This document shows positions 24,183 through 33,269 of a DNA stretch of 38,470 bases, one piece after another. Below the pieces are notes generated by a model. It was not told where the DNA came from and ran no database searches. It saw only the letters and a list, made by a program, of their open reading frames with translations. Made by a program: the position numbers and the translations under genes. The stretch's first letter is position 1. Every line of letters starts with the position of its first letter. Source of the stretch: Cloacimonetes bacterium UBA4175 (lineage in GTDB: Bacteria > Cloacimonadota > Cloacimonadia > Cloacimonadales > Cloacimonadaceae); the NCBI GenBank assembly GCA_002379855.1, contig DFUX01000077.1, positions 1-38,470 on the forward strand, in the 5' to 3' direction.

Positions 24183-25083
24183 ATCCGGGCTGAACCCCCA
24201 ATTGACCGCCCTGCTCAATAGCTTTGTCTATTTCGTCAAGGTGGAAAAAGGAATGGCGGAGAACAGCGTTGAAAGCTACCGCGGGGACATCCAGGACTTT
24301 TTGCAATACAATACCAAGGCAATCGCGGAGTATGCGCCCGAGGACATCACGGAGTATCTTGCCACATTGTCCGGTCTGGGGCTGGCAAACACCTCCCTGG
24401 CCCGTAAAAGGGTGGCTCTCAAGCAGTTCTTTGGCTTTTTACAGGATAACGAGGTGATTCCTGGCCTGGATTTCGACAAAGTTCCCAAGATCAAGCTGGG
24501 CAAGTATCTACCGGATGTGTTGGATGTGGACACCATGTTAAAATTGCTGGACGGACTACCTACCGAAACGTGCCTCGAGCGGAGAAACAAAGTGATGCTG
24601 GAACTGCTTTATGGAACCGGTTTGCGTGTGTCTGAGCTGTTGGGCTTGAGCGTACACGACATCAACTTCACCGATCAGGTAATCCTGGTTCGGGGCAAGG
24701 GATCAAAGCAGAGATTTGTGCCTTACGTGGATGTATTGCAGCAGCTTCTGAGCACCTATCTTGCACAAACCAGGCCGGAACTCCTGAAGTTTAAAAACAG
24801 CGACCTGGTCTTTTTAAATAACCGCGGTGGAAAGCTCTCCCGTATGGGGTTTTGGAAGATACTGCAAAAGCAGGCTCTAAAGGCCGGACTCAAACAGCAG
24901 ATCACACCCCACACTTTCCGCCATTCCTTTGCCACCCACCTCCTGGAGGCAGGGGTCAACCTGCGTATAGTCCAAGCGCTGTTGGGGCATTCCAGTCTGA
25001 ACACCACCCAAATCTACACGCATATAGATACTAAGTATATTCTTGAAATACATAAGTGCTATCATCCCAGAGCAAAGGTATAA
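24175..25083 (+). CDS. xerD: Tyrosine recombinase XerD-like
   Basis: This 302-residue integrase-family recombinase probably resolves chromosome dimers at dif with a partner Xer. The N-terminal SAM-like domain starts FVYFVKVEKGMAENSVESYR. The catalytic domain shows R in LLYGTGLRVSELLGL, K in VRGKGSKQRFVPY, H-xx-R in PHTFRHSFATHLLEAG, H in ALLGHSSLNTTQIYTHI, and the tyrosine in that last motif. The C-terminus YHPRAKV is typical of XerC/XerD. The GTG at 24175 overlaps the guaB end by eight bases; the open frame continues further upstream but only inside guaB. XerC versus XerD is not certain. Confidence 0.88.
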   Translation: MNESGLNPQLTALLNSFVYFVKVEKGMAENSVESYRGDIQDFLQYNTKAIAEYAPEDITEYLATLSGLGLANTSLARKRVALKQFFGFLQDNEVIPGLDFDKVPKIKLGKYLPDVLDVDTMLKLLDGLPTETCLERRNKVMLELLYGTGLRVSELLGLSVHDINFTDQVILVRGKGSKQRFVPYVDVLQQLLSTYLAQTRPELLKFKNSDLVFLNNRGGKLSRMGFWKILQKQALKAGLKQQITPHTFRHSFATHLLEAGVNLRIVQALLGHSSLNTTQIYTHIDTKYILEIHKCYHPRAKV

Positions 25084-25095
25084 AGAGGTAAGCCC

Positions 25096-26079
25096 GTGTT
25101 TAAGAGATTTTTGTTAGTCCCGTTATTACTTGCGCTCATCCTGGCTGGAACCTCCTGCAAGGGAGGTGAAACCAAGCAGAAGAAGCAATTACGAAAGGTC
25201 CGTGTGGTCTTGGACTGGACCCCAAACACCAACCACGCGGGGTTGTATGTAGCCAAGGAACTTGGCTATTTCGCTAGAGAAGGCCTGGAAGTGGAAATCA
25301 TTCAGCCGGGTGAGAACACCGCCGAAAAGATCGTGGCCTCCAACCATGCTGATTTTGGCGTGAGTTACCAGGAAAGCGTCACCATAGCCTGCACCCAGAA
25401 CATTCCCATCAAATCCATCGCGGCGATCATCCAGCACAACACCTCTGGCTTTGCATCGCTCAAAAAGTCAGGAATCAAGTCTGTAAAAGACTTTGAGGGC
25501 AAAAGCTACGGTAGTTCCGGCTGGCCATCAGAACTTGAGATCGTGCGCGATGTGATGGCTCATGGCGGGGCTGACTACCGGAAACTAAAGGTGGTAAGTG
25601 GAGTTTACGATTTCTTTTCCACCATCGGTAAAGATGTTGATTTCGAGTGGATCTACTATGGCTGGGACGGCGTCCAGGCAGAACGCAGAAACATCGCCAT
25701 CGACTATCTCCCCATCCGCGACTTGAGCCCGGTATTCGACTATTATACGCCGGTTTTGATCAGCAGCGATATGTTGCTGAATTCTGAGCCGGATTTGGCA
25801 AAATCTTTCCTCAAGGCAGTTGCCGATGGTTATGAATATTGCATTGCTAAGCCGGATGACGCAGCCCGGATACTGGCTAAAGCAGTTCCTGATCTGGATG
25901 AAGAGCATCTAAAACTGAGCTTGAACTACCTGAAGGATGAGTTCCGTTCGGATGCTCCCAAATGGGGCCAGCAAAAAACTGAGGTTTGGCAACGCTTTGC
26001 GGACTGGATGCATCAGAAACGCATCATCCATACAGGCGTCAACGTCACAGATCTCTACACCAACGAATTCCTGCCCTGA
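25096..26079 (+). CDS. THI5/NMT1-like ABC transporter substrate-binding lipoprotein
   Basis: The 327-residue protein starts at GTG 25096 after AAAGAGGT and has a lipoprotein-type signal (hydrophobic stretch and SCKGG, cysteine near residue 21, with a non-ideal lipobox). The mature domain opens with VRVVLDWTPNTNHAGLYVAK, typical of the SsuA/THI5-like family that binds hydroxymethylpyrimidine or related thiamine precursors. GSSGWPSELEIVRDVM and WIYYGWDGVQAERR follow the family. It overlaps the ABC ATPase gene by one base. A permease is not encoded next to the pair. Confidence 0.85.
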   Translation: MFKRFLLVPLLLALILAGTSCKGGETKQKKQLRKVRVVLDWTPNTNHAGLYVAKELGYFAREGLEVEIIQPGENTAEKIVASNHADFGVSYQESVTIACTQNIPIKSIAAIIQHNTSGFASLKKSGIKSVKDFEGKSYGSSGWPSELEIVRDVMAHGGADYRKLKVVSGVYDFFSTIGKDVDFEWIYYGWDGVQAERRNIAIDYLPIRDLSPVFDYYTPVLISSDMLLNSEPDLAKSFLKAVADGYEYCIAKPDDAARILAKAVPDLDEEHLKLSLNYLKDEFRSDAPKWGQQKTEVWQRFADWMHQKRIIHTGVNVTDLYTNEFLP

Positions 26080-26825
26080 TGCCTGTAATTCTGAGCGCGG
26101 AAGGCCTGGCCAAATCCTTCCTGCTGAACGGCGAGCCCCGGCTGATCATTTCAGGTCTGGACCTGAAGGTCAGGGATGGCGTGTTTCTGAGCATCGTGGG
26201 CAGTAGCGGCTGCGGCAAGAGCACTCTGCTTGGGTTGCTAGCCGGCATCACCCGCCCGGACAAAGGAAGAATCACGTTGCGCGGTGAAGATATCACAGGT
26301 AAAAGCGGAGTGTTGGGCTATATGCCCCAGGAGGATTTGCTTTTCCCCTGGCTAAACGTGCTGGAAAACGCCCTCATCCCGGTACGGGTAAGAAATGGCG
26401 ACCTCAAAACCGCCCTTGGGAAGCTCCATCAGCTTTTGCCTGTCTTTGGCTTGCAGGATCACGCCAAACACCTGCCCTACCAGCTTTCGGGAGGCTTGCG
26501 CCAAAGGACGGCTCTGCTTAGGACCTGCATGATGGAAACCCCGCTGTTACTGCTCGACGAGCCCTTCGCCAATCTGGATGCCATCACACGGCTACAGTTG
26601 CAGGAATGGCTTAGTGAGATAACCCGGGAGCTGAAGCTCACCGTTATACTTGTGACCCACGACATCGATGAAGCGATCAGGCTCTCGGATGAAATTCACC
26701 TGATGCAGGGACAACCGGGTAACTTTGTGAAGCGATTTGAGCTGAACGAGGAGACCAAGGCGGACGAAAAGCTGAGAATCGGTCTTAAGAAAGAGATCAT
26801 CGACCGGGTAAAGGGCACCCTGTAA
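26079..26825 (+). CDS. ABC transporter ATP-binding protein (NitT/TauT/thiamine-precursor type)
   Basis: The 248-residue ATPase has Walker A GSSGCGKST near 44-52, a Q-loop in MPQEDLLFPWLNVLEN, the signature LSGGLRQR, Walker B LLLLDEPFANLD and the H-loop VTHDIDEA. FPWLNVLEN is typical of the SsuB/TauB/ThiZ branch, matching the THI5-like binding protein directly upstream. The ATG at 26079 overlaps that gene's stop (TGATG); the frame runs further upstream but only inside it. It ends ten bases from the convergent parvulin gene, with no terminator visible. Confidence 0.9.
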   Translation: MPVILSAEGLAKSFLLNGEPRLIISGLDLKVRDGVFLSIVGSSGCGKSTLLGLLAGITRPDKGRITLRGEDITGKSGVLGYMPQEDLLFPWLNVLENALIPVRVRNGDLKTALGKLHQLLPVFGLQDHAKHLPYQLSGGLRQRTALLRTCMMETPLLLLDEPFANLDAITRLQLQEWLSEITRELKLTVILVTHDIDEAIRLSDEIHLMQGQPGNFVKRFELNEETKADEKLRIGLKKEIIDRVKGTL

Positions 26826-26835
26826 AAATAGCTGC

Positions 26836-27666
26836 CTAATGGGTGTATCTGGGGTCCAGGATACGGATTTCCGCCTTGTAGTTATTGCGCAAATCGCGAA
26901 TGTGCGCCATGAGTAGAAACTCCCGCTTCAGGTGAACCAACCGTGCCTTCAGGCTGTCTTTTATATCCTCAAAGCTGGCGATTTGGGCAGGTTTACGGTC
27001 GATTAGCAGCAGAATGTGCCAGCCAAATCTGCTCTTGAACGCGTCGCTGATCTGACCGGGCTGCAGGGCAAACGCCACTTCTTCCAGCTCGGAGATCATT
27101 CTGCCCCGGGGAAACCAGCCCAAATCTCCGCAACGCGGGCTACTGGGACAATCCGAACTGGTTCCGCAAATTCGGCGAAAGTCTTCCTGAGTGCTTATTT
27201 CTGCCCTTATCCTGCTGGCTTTGCGAGCGGAATCCAGACCTGAGCCGCACACCAATATGTGGGCCGCGTGCACGGTTTCTGGAATTACAAAAACCTCTTT
27301 CTGATCCTCATAAAAATTAAGCAGTTGCTGTTCGGATATCTCAATACTCTTGAAGCAATAATTGTGCACGTATTTGCGGATGATGACTCTGCGGCGGGTC
27401 TGCTCTTCAAGGTTGCGGGTCTGCTCCATGTCTCTCGGAGCGTTGTCCATTTCTTCCAGGGATTCAAACAGTGCGTCGTCAAATTCGGAATCAGATACGG
27501 ACAAACCTGTCGTCAAAGCCTGATGCAAAAGCAGGTATCTGTCGATCAACCTGTTGAGAGCGTTTTTGCGTTCCCGAGGGCTGTCTATCCCGCTTAGTTT
27601 ATGGGTTTCTTTTTGTATCTCGCTATCTGTGATAGCCAAATCGAAAACTTTGGCAACTATATGCAT
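26836..27666 (-). CDS. Parvulin-type peptidyl-prolyl isomerase without signal peptide
   Basis: The 276-residue protein has an N-terminal helical region (ITDSEIQKETHKL ... LNRLIDRYLLLHQALTTG) like SurA/PrsA/NifM chaperone parts. A parvulin domain follows (about 130-225: VHAAHILVCG, CPSSPRCGDLGWFPRGRM, FALQPGQISDAFKSRFGWHILLL). Unlike SurA or PrsA it lacks a signal peptide or lipobox (start MHIVAKVFDLAI), so it should be cytoplasmic, as NifM is. It lies 24 bases behind miaA and ends the kinase-mutL-miaA group. No nif genes are nearby. The client protein is unknown. Confidence 0.85.
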   Translation of the reverse strand: MHIVAKVFDLAITDSEIQKETHKLSGIDSPRERKNALNRLIDRYLLLHQALTTGLSVSDSEFDDALFESLEEMDNAPRDMEQTRNLEEQTRRRVIIRKYVHNYCFKSIEISEQQLLNFYEDQKEVFVIPETVHAAHILVCGSGLDSARKASRIRAEISTQEDFRRICGTSSDCPSSPRCGDLGWFPRGRMISELEEVAFALQPGQISDAFKSRFGWHILLLIDRKPAQIASFEDIKDSLKARLVHLKREFLLMAHIRDLRNNYKAEIRILDPRYTH

Positions 27667-27690
27667 AATGGTTCCTCTGCAGAGTATTGA

Positions 27691-28605
27691 TTAGAGAAAA
27701 CGGCGGCTGATTAGTTCAGTCACTGACGATATATTAATCTCTGAAGAGCCCAATGTCAAATCAAACTTGTGTTTTCGATACCAGGTGTACTGGCGTTTGG
27801 CGTAATTTCTGCTGTGTTGGGCTGCCAAGGCTGTGCAATCCTGCAGAGACACTTTGTTTCTCAACCAAGGCAAAAACTCCCTGTAGCCCAAGCTGCTGAG
27901 CCCGGGTGAATGCTCATCGTAGCCAAGTTCCAACAGCCGCTTGATCTCGTCTGCCAGCCCTGCGGCAAGCATCTGTTCCATGCGCCGGTTGATTCGCGCA
28001 TAGAGTTCTTTCCGGGGTGGATCGAGCAGAATCCTGTATGCCACATATCTTTGCTCGCGCTCCTGCCTGCGCCAGTGTTCGCTGATGGAAATCCCTGTGG
28101 CTGCCCAGATCTCCAACCCCCGCTGGATTCTCTGCCTGTCGTTGGGCGAAATCTTTCCCGCAAACTCCGGATCCGCCTCGCGCAGCTCTCCATACATTCT
28201 TTCGGGACCATCTGCTGCCATTCTTTGCCTGATGTTGTGCCTGATTTGGGCAGGAATCTCAGGCTGGGGAAAGATACCTTTCAGCAAGCCAGCAACATAC
28301 ATTCCTGTCCCTCCGCAGACAAGTGGAATCCTACCCTGGGAGTGCAAGCGTTCCACCACCTTCCCCGCGTCCTCGCAAAACAAGCCCACATTATAGCTTT
28401 GCGATGGTTCGATGATTGATATGAGGTGATGCGGAACCGCCTCCAGTTCGCTACTGCTGGGTTTGGCTGTCCCGATATCCATGTGCCGGTAAACCTGCCG
28501 GGAATCAGCCGAGATGATCTCGGTGTCCAGACGCCGCGCCAGCTCGATAGCCAATGCCGTCTTGCCCGAGGCGGTGGGCCCCTCGATGACGATCAGCGGG
28601 ATCAT
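27691..28605 (-). CDS. miaA: tRNA dimethylallyltransferase
   Basis: MiaA adds a dimethylallyl group to A37 of tRNAs reading codons beginning with U. The 304-residue protein starts with IPLIVIEGPTASGKTALAIE (P-loop GPTASGKT at about 9-16), then EIISADSRQVYRHMDIGTAKP, PHHLISIIEPSQSYNVG and PLVCGGTGMYVAGLLKG. RNYAKRQYTWYRK near the C-terminus is also typical. The start ATG overlaps the mutL stop (ATGA). A longer open frame exists but lies within mutL. Confidence 0.95.
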   Translation of the reverse strand: MIPLIVIEGPTASGKTALAIELARRLDTEIISADSRQVYRHMDIGTAKPSSSELEAVPHHLISIIEPSQSYNVGLFCEDAGKVVERLHSQGRIPLVCGGTGMYVAGLLKGIFPQPEIPAQIRHNIRQRMAADGPERMYGELREADPEFAGKISPNDRQRIQRGLEIWAATGISISEHWRRQEREQRYVAYRILLDPPRKELYARINRRMEQMLAAGLADEIKRLLELGYDEHSPGLSSLGYREFLPWLRNKVSLQDCTALAAQHSRNYAKRQYTWYRKHKFDLTLGSSEINISSVTELISRRFL

Positions 28606-30491
28606 ACCAGGCGCTTGAATTTTTTCTCGAAATCGGTGAGCGAGAACTTGATGATCAGAGGCCTGCCGTGGGGGCAAAAATAGGGCATCTGGCAAGCAAA
28701 CAACTGGTTTATAAGGTTCAACATCTCCTTGCGCGTAAGCCTTTTGCCTGCCTTGATGGCGGCTTTGCAGGCTATGGATTTAGCCAGCGAATCCCTGAAA
28801 TCTGAGTTCACCTGAATCTCTTCCTCAAGCTGTTTAAGGATCTCGATAAAGACCTTGCCTCCCTGCCAGTCATCCAGCTCGGCAGGTATTTCCTCGATTA
28901 CCAGTGAATCGCCACTGAATTTCTTGAGCACAAATCCGGTTTTCTCGAGCAGCTCCAGATTGTTTTCGACCAGCTCCCTGATCTCGCTCGCTATGATAGG
29001 GGGAATATCTATCACCAGTGGGATGATCAGCTTCTGGCGCACGGAGGGAGCCCCCTGGGTGCGTTGCAGCAGCTTTTCATAGATGATCCGTTCGTGCGCG
29101 GCATGTTGGTCGATCACCACCAGGCCGTCCTCCACCTGGATAAAGATATAGGTGTTGTGCAACTGCCAGGGATTGATATAATCTTCCTCGTTCTTGAGCA
29201 GCAAGCGAAAGGTAAAAGAGTCGTTGGGCAGATCGTCGGCTATCTCGAGCTGTTCGTCCTGCTTCTGCGGATTGACAAAGGGAACGCTTGTCTGAACCGG
29301 TTCACGGGGTTCGCTCTTGAACAGGTCCTCCTGATACAGGTTGCCATACTCCTTTTTGTATTCCGAAAACCTGGGCACGTCCACCCTGCTTTTGTAGATG
29401 CTCTGCTCCACCTGAGTGGCCTTGTGCACTTCACTGCCCAGATTGAACTTCTCCCTCGCGCTGGCAAACTTTTCGTGCTCATAGTTCTTGAGCGCGTCTG
29501 TGAGCGTGAGCAGGGTAAATGAGTGCACCTTCCGTTGTTCGCGGAAGCGCACTTCCTGCTTGGCGGGATGCACGTTCACGTCAATCTGCTCCGGCGGCAC
29601 TTCCAGAAACAGGATGTAGGGCGGGGTGCTGCCCCTGGCCCAAACCCGCGTTTTGAGGATGAACGGCTCGTAGGCTGCCTTGATGCTGTGCCTGAGGGTT
29701 TTGTCGTTGATGAACCGTCCGTTGATGAAGGTGTATTGCATATCGATCAATTTATCGCTGCGGTCTTCCAGCCCAAAGATATATCCTGATAGAGTGTAGC
29801 CATCGCTGGAGGCGGATATCTCGATGATGTCGTCCGAGAAGAAAGCCGAACCAAACACCTCGCCCATCCTGGCCAGCCGGCTTTCAGAAGCCACAAAGGA
29901 CAGCCGAGGTTTGCCATCCACTAACAGCCTGAAACTGATCTGGGGATAGAGCACAGCCTGGTAATGCATATATTTGAGGATATGGCGCAACTCAGTCTGA
30001 GCGCTGCGGAGGAACTTGCGGCGGGCGGGAATGTCTTTGAACAGGCCCTTCACGGTGATGTTGGTGCCGATGTTGGAAGAGGTTTGCCCCACATTCACCA
30101 AGCGGCCAAAACTGTAATCCACCTGAGTGGCCACCGGTTCCTCAGCCCTGCGGGTGATCAGGCTCAGCTTGCTTACGCTGGCAACGCTGGGCAGCGCCTC
30201 TCCCCTGAATCCCAGGCTACCGATGTGAACTATATCGTCCACCGTGCGGATCTTGCTGGTGGCATGCCGTTCAAATGCCAGCAGGGCGTCGTCCGGGCTC
30301 ATGCCGCTTCCGTTGTCGCTCACCTGGATAAGGTCCTTGCCACCGTTTTCCACAGCCACCGCAATCTGCGTGGCTCCTGCATCGATGGCGTTTTCCACCA
30401 GTTCCTTCACCACCGAGGCCGGCCTTTCGATCACCTCGCCTGCGGCTATTTTGTTGCGTACGTCATCGGCCAGAATATGGATCGCTTTCAT
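28602..30491 (-). CDS. mutL: DNA mismatch repair protein MutL (endonuclease-type)
   Basis: The 629-residue protein has the GHKL ATPase of MutL: AAGEVIERPASVVKELVENA, DNGSGM and ATSKI followed by GSLGFRGEALPSVASV. The C-terminal domain contains DQHAAHERIIYE, matching the DQHA(x2)E(x4)E endonuclease motif, with ACKAAIKAG and CPHGRP, the other metal-site motifs. So it should nick DNA itself, consistent with mismatch repair without MutH. The ATG at 30491 has AGGT upstream and lies one base after the kinase stop. It is coupled to miaA, a common order. Confidence 0.95.
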   Translation of the reverse strand: MKAIHILADDVRNKIAAGEVIERPASVVKELVENAIDAGATQIAVAVENGGKDLIQVSDNGSGMSPDDALLAFERHATSKIRTVDDIVHIGSLGFRGEALPSVASVSKLSLITRRAEEPVATQVDYSFGRLVNVGQTSSNIGTNITVKGLFKDIPARRKFLRSAQTELRHILKYMHYQAVLYPQISFRLLVDGKPRLSFVASESRLARMGEVFGSAFFSDDIIEISASSDGYTLSGYIFGLEDRSDKLIDMQYTFINGRFINDKTLRHSIKAAYEPFILKTRVWARGSTPPYILFLEVPPEQIDVNVHPAKQEVRFREQRKVHSFTLLTLTDALKNYEHEKFASAREKFNLGSEVHKATQVEQSIYKSRVDVPRFSEYKKEYGNLYQEDLFKSEPREPVQTSVPFVNPQKQDEQLEIADDLPNDSFTFRLLLKNEEDYINPWQLHNTYIFIQVEDGLVVIDQHAAHERIIYEKLLQRTQGAPSVRQKLIIPLVIDIPPIIASEIRELVENNLELLEKTGFVLKKFSGDSLVIEEIPAELDDWQGGKVFIEILKQLEEEIQVNSDFRDSLAKSIACKAAIKAGKRLTRKEMLNLINQLFACQMPYFCPHGRPLIIKFSLTDFEKKFKRLV

Positions 30492-30492
30492 A

Positions 30493-32154
30493 TCAATACC
30501 TGAAGATAGAACCGTTGGTAAACTCGCGGATAATCGAGTTGTAAGGCACCAGCGCGTCCGGGATGTCATTCACGTGGTCCAGCAGGCGTAGCAGACGCCG
30601 GGCTTCCGTATAGGCTGAACTGCTGGCCGGAACAGAGAGCAGTAGCTTCCAGGCGTGCTTGCGTAGCACCCCCAGTTCGTAGGTCAGACTGCTGTTGAAC
30701 ATATAGTCCGCGTTTTCCTGATAGGGAAAGATATTCTTCTCCTCGCCATCACGCACATCAGGCCAGCGCTGGATGGTCTCCATTGCCGTGTAGCCGCGGT
30801 ACTGATGATCCCTCACGATTCTGCGGATCAACCTGCAATCGGTGGTGGGAATCCGGTTGTGGTCATCAATGTTGAGCTGGTTCAGGGCACTAATATAGAT
30901 CTTGACCTTGCGGTTTGCGGGTACTGATGCCGTGAGCATGTCATTGAGTCCATGGATGCCTTCCATCACGATCACGTCCTCAGGATTGAGCTTGATCACC
31001 TGATTGCTGGGACGCCGTTTGCCCCGGGTGAAATCGTAATGCGGCAACACCACTTCCTCGCCGTTGAGTAGTTGCGTGAGTTGCAGGTTCAGATAATCCA
31101 AATCGAGGGCATGAATGGACTCAAAATCGTAGCTGCCATCCGGCTTGCGCACTGTTCTGTCGCGGTCGATGAAATAGTCGTCCAGCCCGATCACAATAGG
31201 CTTGGCTTTGCTGGCGCGCAGTTGAATGGACAGGCGTTTGGCAAAGGTGGTTTTGCCGGAGGAAGAAGGCCCCGCGATCAGGATCAGTTTGATATCTTTG
31301 TTGGCATGTATATCCGCCGCGATCTCCGCGATCTTCTTTTCCTGCAAAGCTTCCTCGGTCAGGATGAACTCCGAGACATTATAGTCGTCGATCAGTTTGT
31401 TGATGTCTATTATATTGTGCACCTTGAGGATATCAAGCCATTTATCATGTTCCTGGTGTAGCGAGAATATCTTGTTTGGCAACACAAAGGGTCTTACAAC
31501 TTTGAAATCCGGCCCGGAAGGAAAACGAAGAATGAAGCCCGGGTCTTGGTAAACCACATCGAATTCATTCACGATACTGGTGCGGTCTGCCAGGGGACGT
31601 ATAAAGGAATCGTAGTATTTGCCACAGCGATAGATCGACACGCTGTCCCGGTAATTGTATTTCAAGTTCTTGACCAGGTCTTTACGGCCCATGGAGCCAA
31701 AGATATCCAGGGCTTCCTCGGTGCGCACCTCTATCCTGTCGATGGGAATATCGTTTTCCACAATGCGCTGCATTTCCTCCAACAAGCGCGTGCAGTCATC
31801 CGCGGTCCAGAGCTGGTCGCCAAAGAATTCGCAAAACACTCCGTCGCCCACCGAGTGTTCCACCACCAGAGTGTTGTTCTCACCCAGAATATTGTACGCC
31901 GCTTTGGCCATCACAAAGATCACAGAATCATGATAGATCCTGCTGCCTTCCGGATGTTTGTAAGTGATGCAATCCACCATGGTATTCTGAGCTGGGACAT
32001 ATTCGTCATTGACATATTGGCGATGATTGATTTTATAGGACAACACGGTCTTGGTGGAGATGTCAGTAGCGCGCACTATCTCACTGATAGGCATGGGATT
32101 ATCAAGCTCCACCAGACTGTGCTTGAAACCATCTAATCTAAGGTCGATGATCAT
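30493..32154 (-). CDS. Nucleoside (uridine-type) kinase with TGS/threonyl-tRNA-synthetase-like N-terminus
   Basis: This 553-residue protein joins an N-terminal TGS-like and ThrRS second-additional-like region (about 1-200; VEHSVGDGVFCEFFG, LLEEMQRIVENDIPIDRIEV) to a uridine-kinase-type P-loop domain (from about 285: LILIAGPSSSGKTTFAKRLS, VIGLDDYFIDRDRT, PHYDFTRGKR, VIVMEGIHGLND). This fused family is known in many anaerobes as a nucleoside kinase, and would use ATP to phosphorylate a nucleoside. It is the first gene of a group with mutL, miaA and the parvulin. The ATG follows AAAGGAAAT. Confidence 0.88.
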   Translation of the reverse strand: MIIDLRLDGFKHSLVELDNPMPISEIVRATDISTKTVLSYKINHRQYVNDEYVPAQNTMVDCITYKHPEGSRIYHDSVIFVMAKAAYNILGENNTLVVEHSVGDGVFCEFFGDQLWTADDCTRLLEEMQRIVENDIPIDRIEVRTEEALDIFGSMGRKDLVKNLKYNYRDSVSIYRCGKYYDSFIRPLADRTSIVNEFDVVYQDPGFILRFPSGPDFKVVRPFVLPNKIFSLHQEHDKWLDILKVHNIIDINKLIDDYNVSEFILTEEALQEKKIAEIAADIHANKDIKLILIAGPSSSGKTTFAKRLSIQLRASKAKPIVIGLDDYFIDRDRTVRKPDGSYDFESIHALDLDYLNLQLTQLLNGEEVVLPHYDFTRGKRRPSNQVIKLNPEDVIVMEGIHGLNDMLTASVPANRKVKIYISALNQLNIDDHNRIPTTDCRLIRRIVRDHQYRGYTAMETIQRWPDVRDGEEKNIFPYQENADYMFNSSLTYELGVLRKHAWKLLLSVPASSSAYTEARRLLRLLDHVNDIPDALVPYNSIIREFTNGSIFRY

Positions 32155-32236
32155 GGATTATTTCCTTTGTTTTTCCTGATGCCCGCTTCAAGTTTCTTTA
32201 GCAGCGGGAATTTGGACGCCCGACGGCATCCGACGC

Positions 32237-32265
32237 CACGATTATCCGACCTGTTAATTAGTCAA
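32237..32265 (-). promoter_or_regulatory. Putative promoter of the kinase-mutL-miaA operon
   Basis: On the minus strand TTGACT (32265-32260) is followed 15 bases later by TAATCGTG (32244-32237), the best overall match to a TAnnTTTG-like box in the window. The leader would be about 75 bases. Confidence 0.55.
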
Positions 32266-32284
32266 GATTTTAGGAGAAGAACAA

Positions 32285-33235
32285 GTGAAGAGATTGAGTA
32301 AGAAGCAACTCCTGCTCAGGGAACTCCGCTATATCGGCGGGATTCTCATTGGAGCGGTATTTTTTGCCATCGGCTATTCTTGGTTTTTACTGCCCTACAA
32401 CATGGCTCCGGGAGGTGTGGGAGGCTTGTCCCAGATCATCAACCGTTTAACAGGAATTCCAAACGGAATCAGCATGATTATGATCAACGTCCCCCTCTTC
32501 GTGATTAGCTTTATCTTCATCGGTAAGTCGTTTGGGGCCAAATCTATTTTTGGCATGCTGGTCTCCTCTTTGATGACGGACTTTATGCACCTCAAGGTTC
32601 TGGCCCGCCTGGGTTGGGTTGATCTTGCCAAACACACATTCGTGGTGGGTGGACACACCATCCATGCCTTCCTCGGTCCGGAGGACATGATTCTTTCAGC
32701 CATTGCCGGTTCAGTGACTCTGGGACTGGGTTTGGGCATGATCTTCAAATCCCGCGGTTCCACAGGCGGCACAGATATTCCCGTGGCCCTCATCAAGCAA
32801 AAAGCTGGAATTTCCATCGGTACCGGATACTATTTTGTGGAAACCGGCATCATCCTGGCTGTGGCATTATTCTTAAAAGACCCCAAGGTATTGATTTTAG
32901 GATACATCAACCTCTTTATCACCACGAAGATCACCGACCTCGCCTCGGAAGGCCTGCCCTACATCAAGGGTGTGTTCGTGATCTCACCCAGGGTTGATGA
33001 GATCAAGGAAGACATCTACGCCGAGCTTGACCGCGGCGTCACCTTCTTCAAAGCGCTGGGCGGCTATAAAAAGAAGGAAACCGAAGTGCTATTCTGCGTG
33101 CTAAACCGCCGCCAGGTACCCCAACTCACCGACATTGTCAAAGACATTGATCCCGAAGCCTTTATGATCGTGACCGATGTCTATGACGTGCTTGGCTATG
33201 GCTTCAAAAGCCGAAAGCTGGATCTGAGCGACTGA
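32285..33235 (+). CDS. YitT-family membrane protein (DUF161 + DUF2179)
   Basis: The 316-residue protein has about six hydrophobic segments in its first 215 residues, starting YIGGILIGAVFFAIGYSWFL, and the conserved LLPYNMAPGGVGGLSQIINR and FKSRGSTGGTDIPVALI of the YitT family. The soluble C-terminal part (about 225-315) is the DUF2179 domain (KGVFVISPRVDEIKEDIYAE, DVYDVLGYGFKSR). The function of the family is not settled. The GTG start follows AGGAGAAGAACAA. It is divergent from the kinase operon, and a partial repeat lies behind it. Confidence 0.9.
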   Translation: MKRLSKKQLLLRELRYIGGILIGAVFFAIGYSWFLLPYNMAPGGVGGLSQIINRLTGIPNGISMIMINVPLFVISFIFIGKSFGAKSIFGMLVSSLMTDFMHLKVLARLGWVDLAKHTFVVGGHTIHAFLGPEDMILSAIAGSVTLGLGLGMIFKSRGSTGGTDIPVALIKQKAGISIGTGYYFVETGIILAVALFLKDPKVLILGYINLFITTKITDLASEGLPYIKGVFVISPRVDEIKEDIYAELDRGVTFFKALGGYKKKETEVLFCVLNRRQVPQLTDIVKDIDPEAFMIVTDVYDVLGYGFKSRKLDLSD

Positions 33236-33269
33236 CGCCCTCCTTTCCAACCATTGCTCGAGCTTGAGT

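Noticed and set aside
24175..25083. Xer-like recombinase as a marker of an integrated element
   Set aside because: It is overlapped with guaB, has full XerD-like features and no attachment repeats or cargo around it, so a housekeeping role is more likely.
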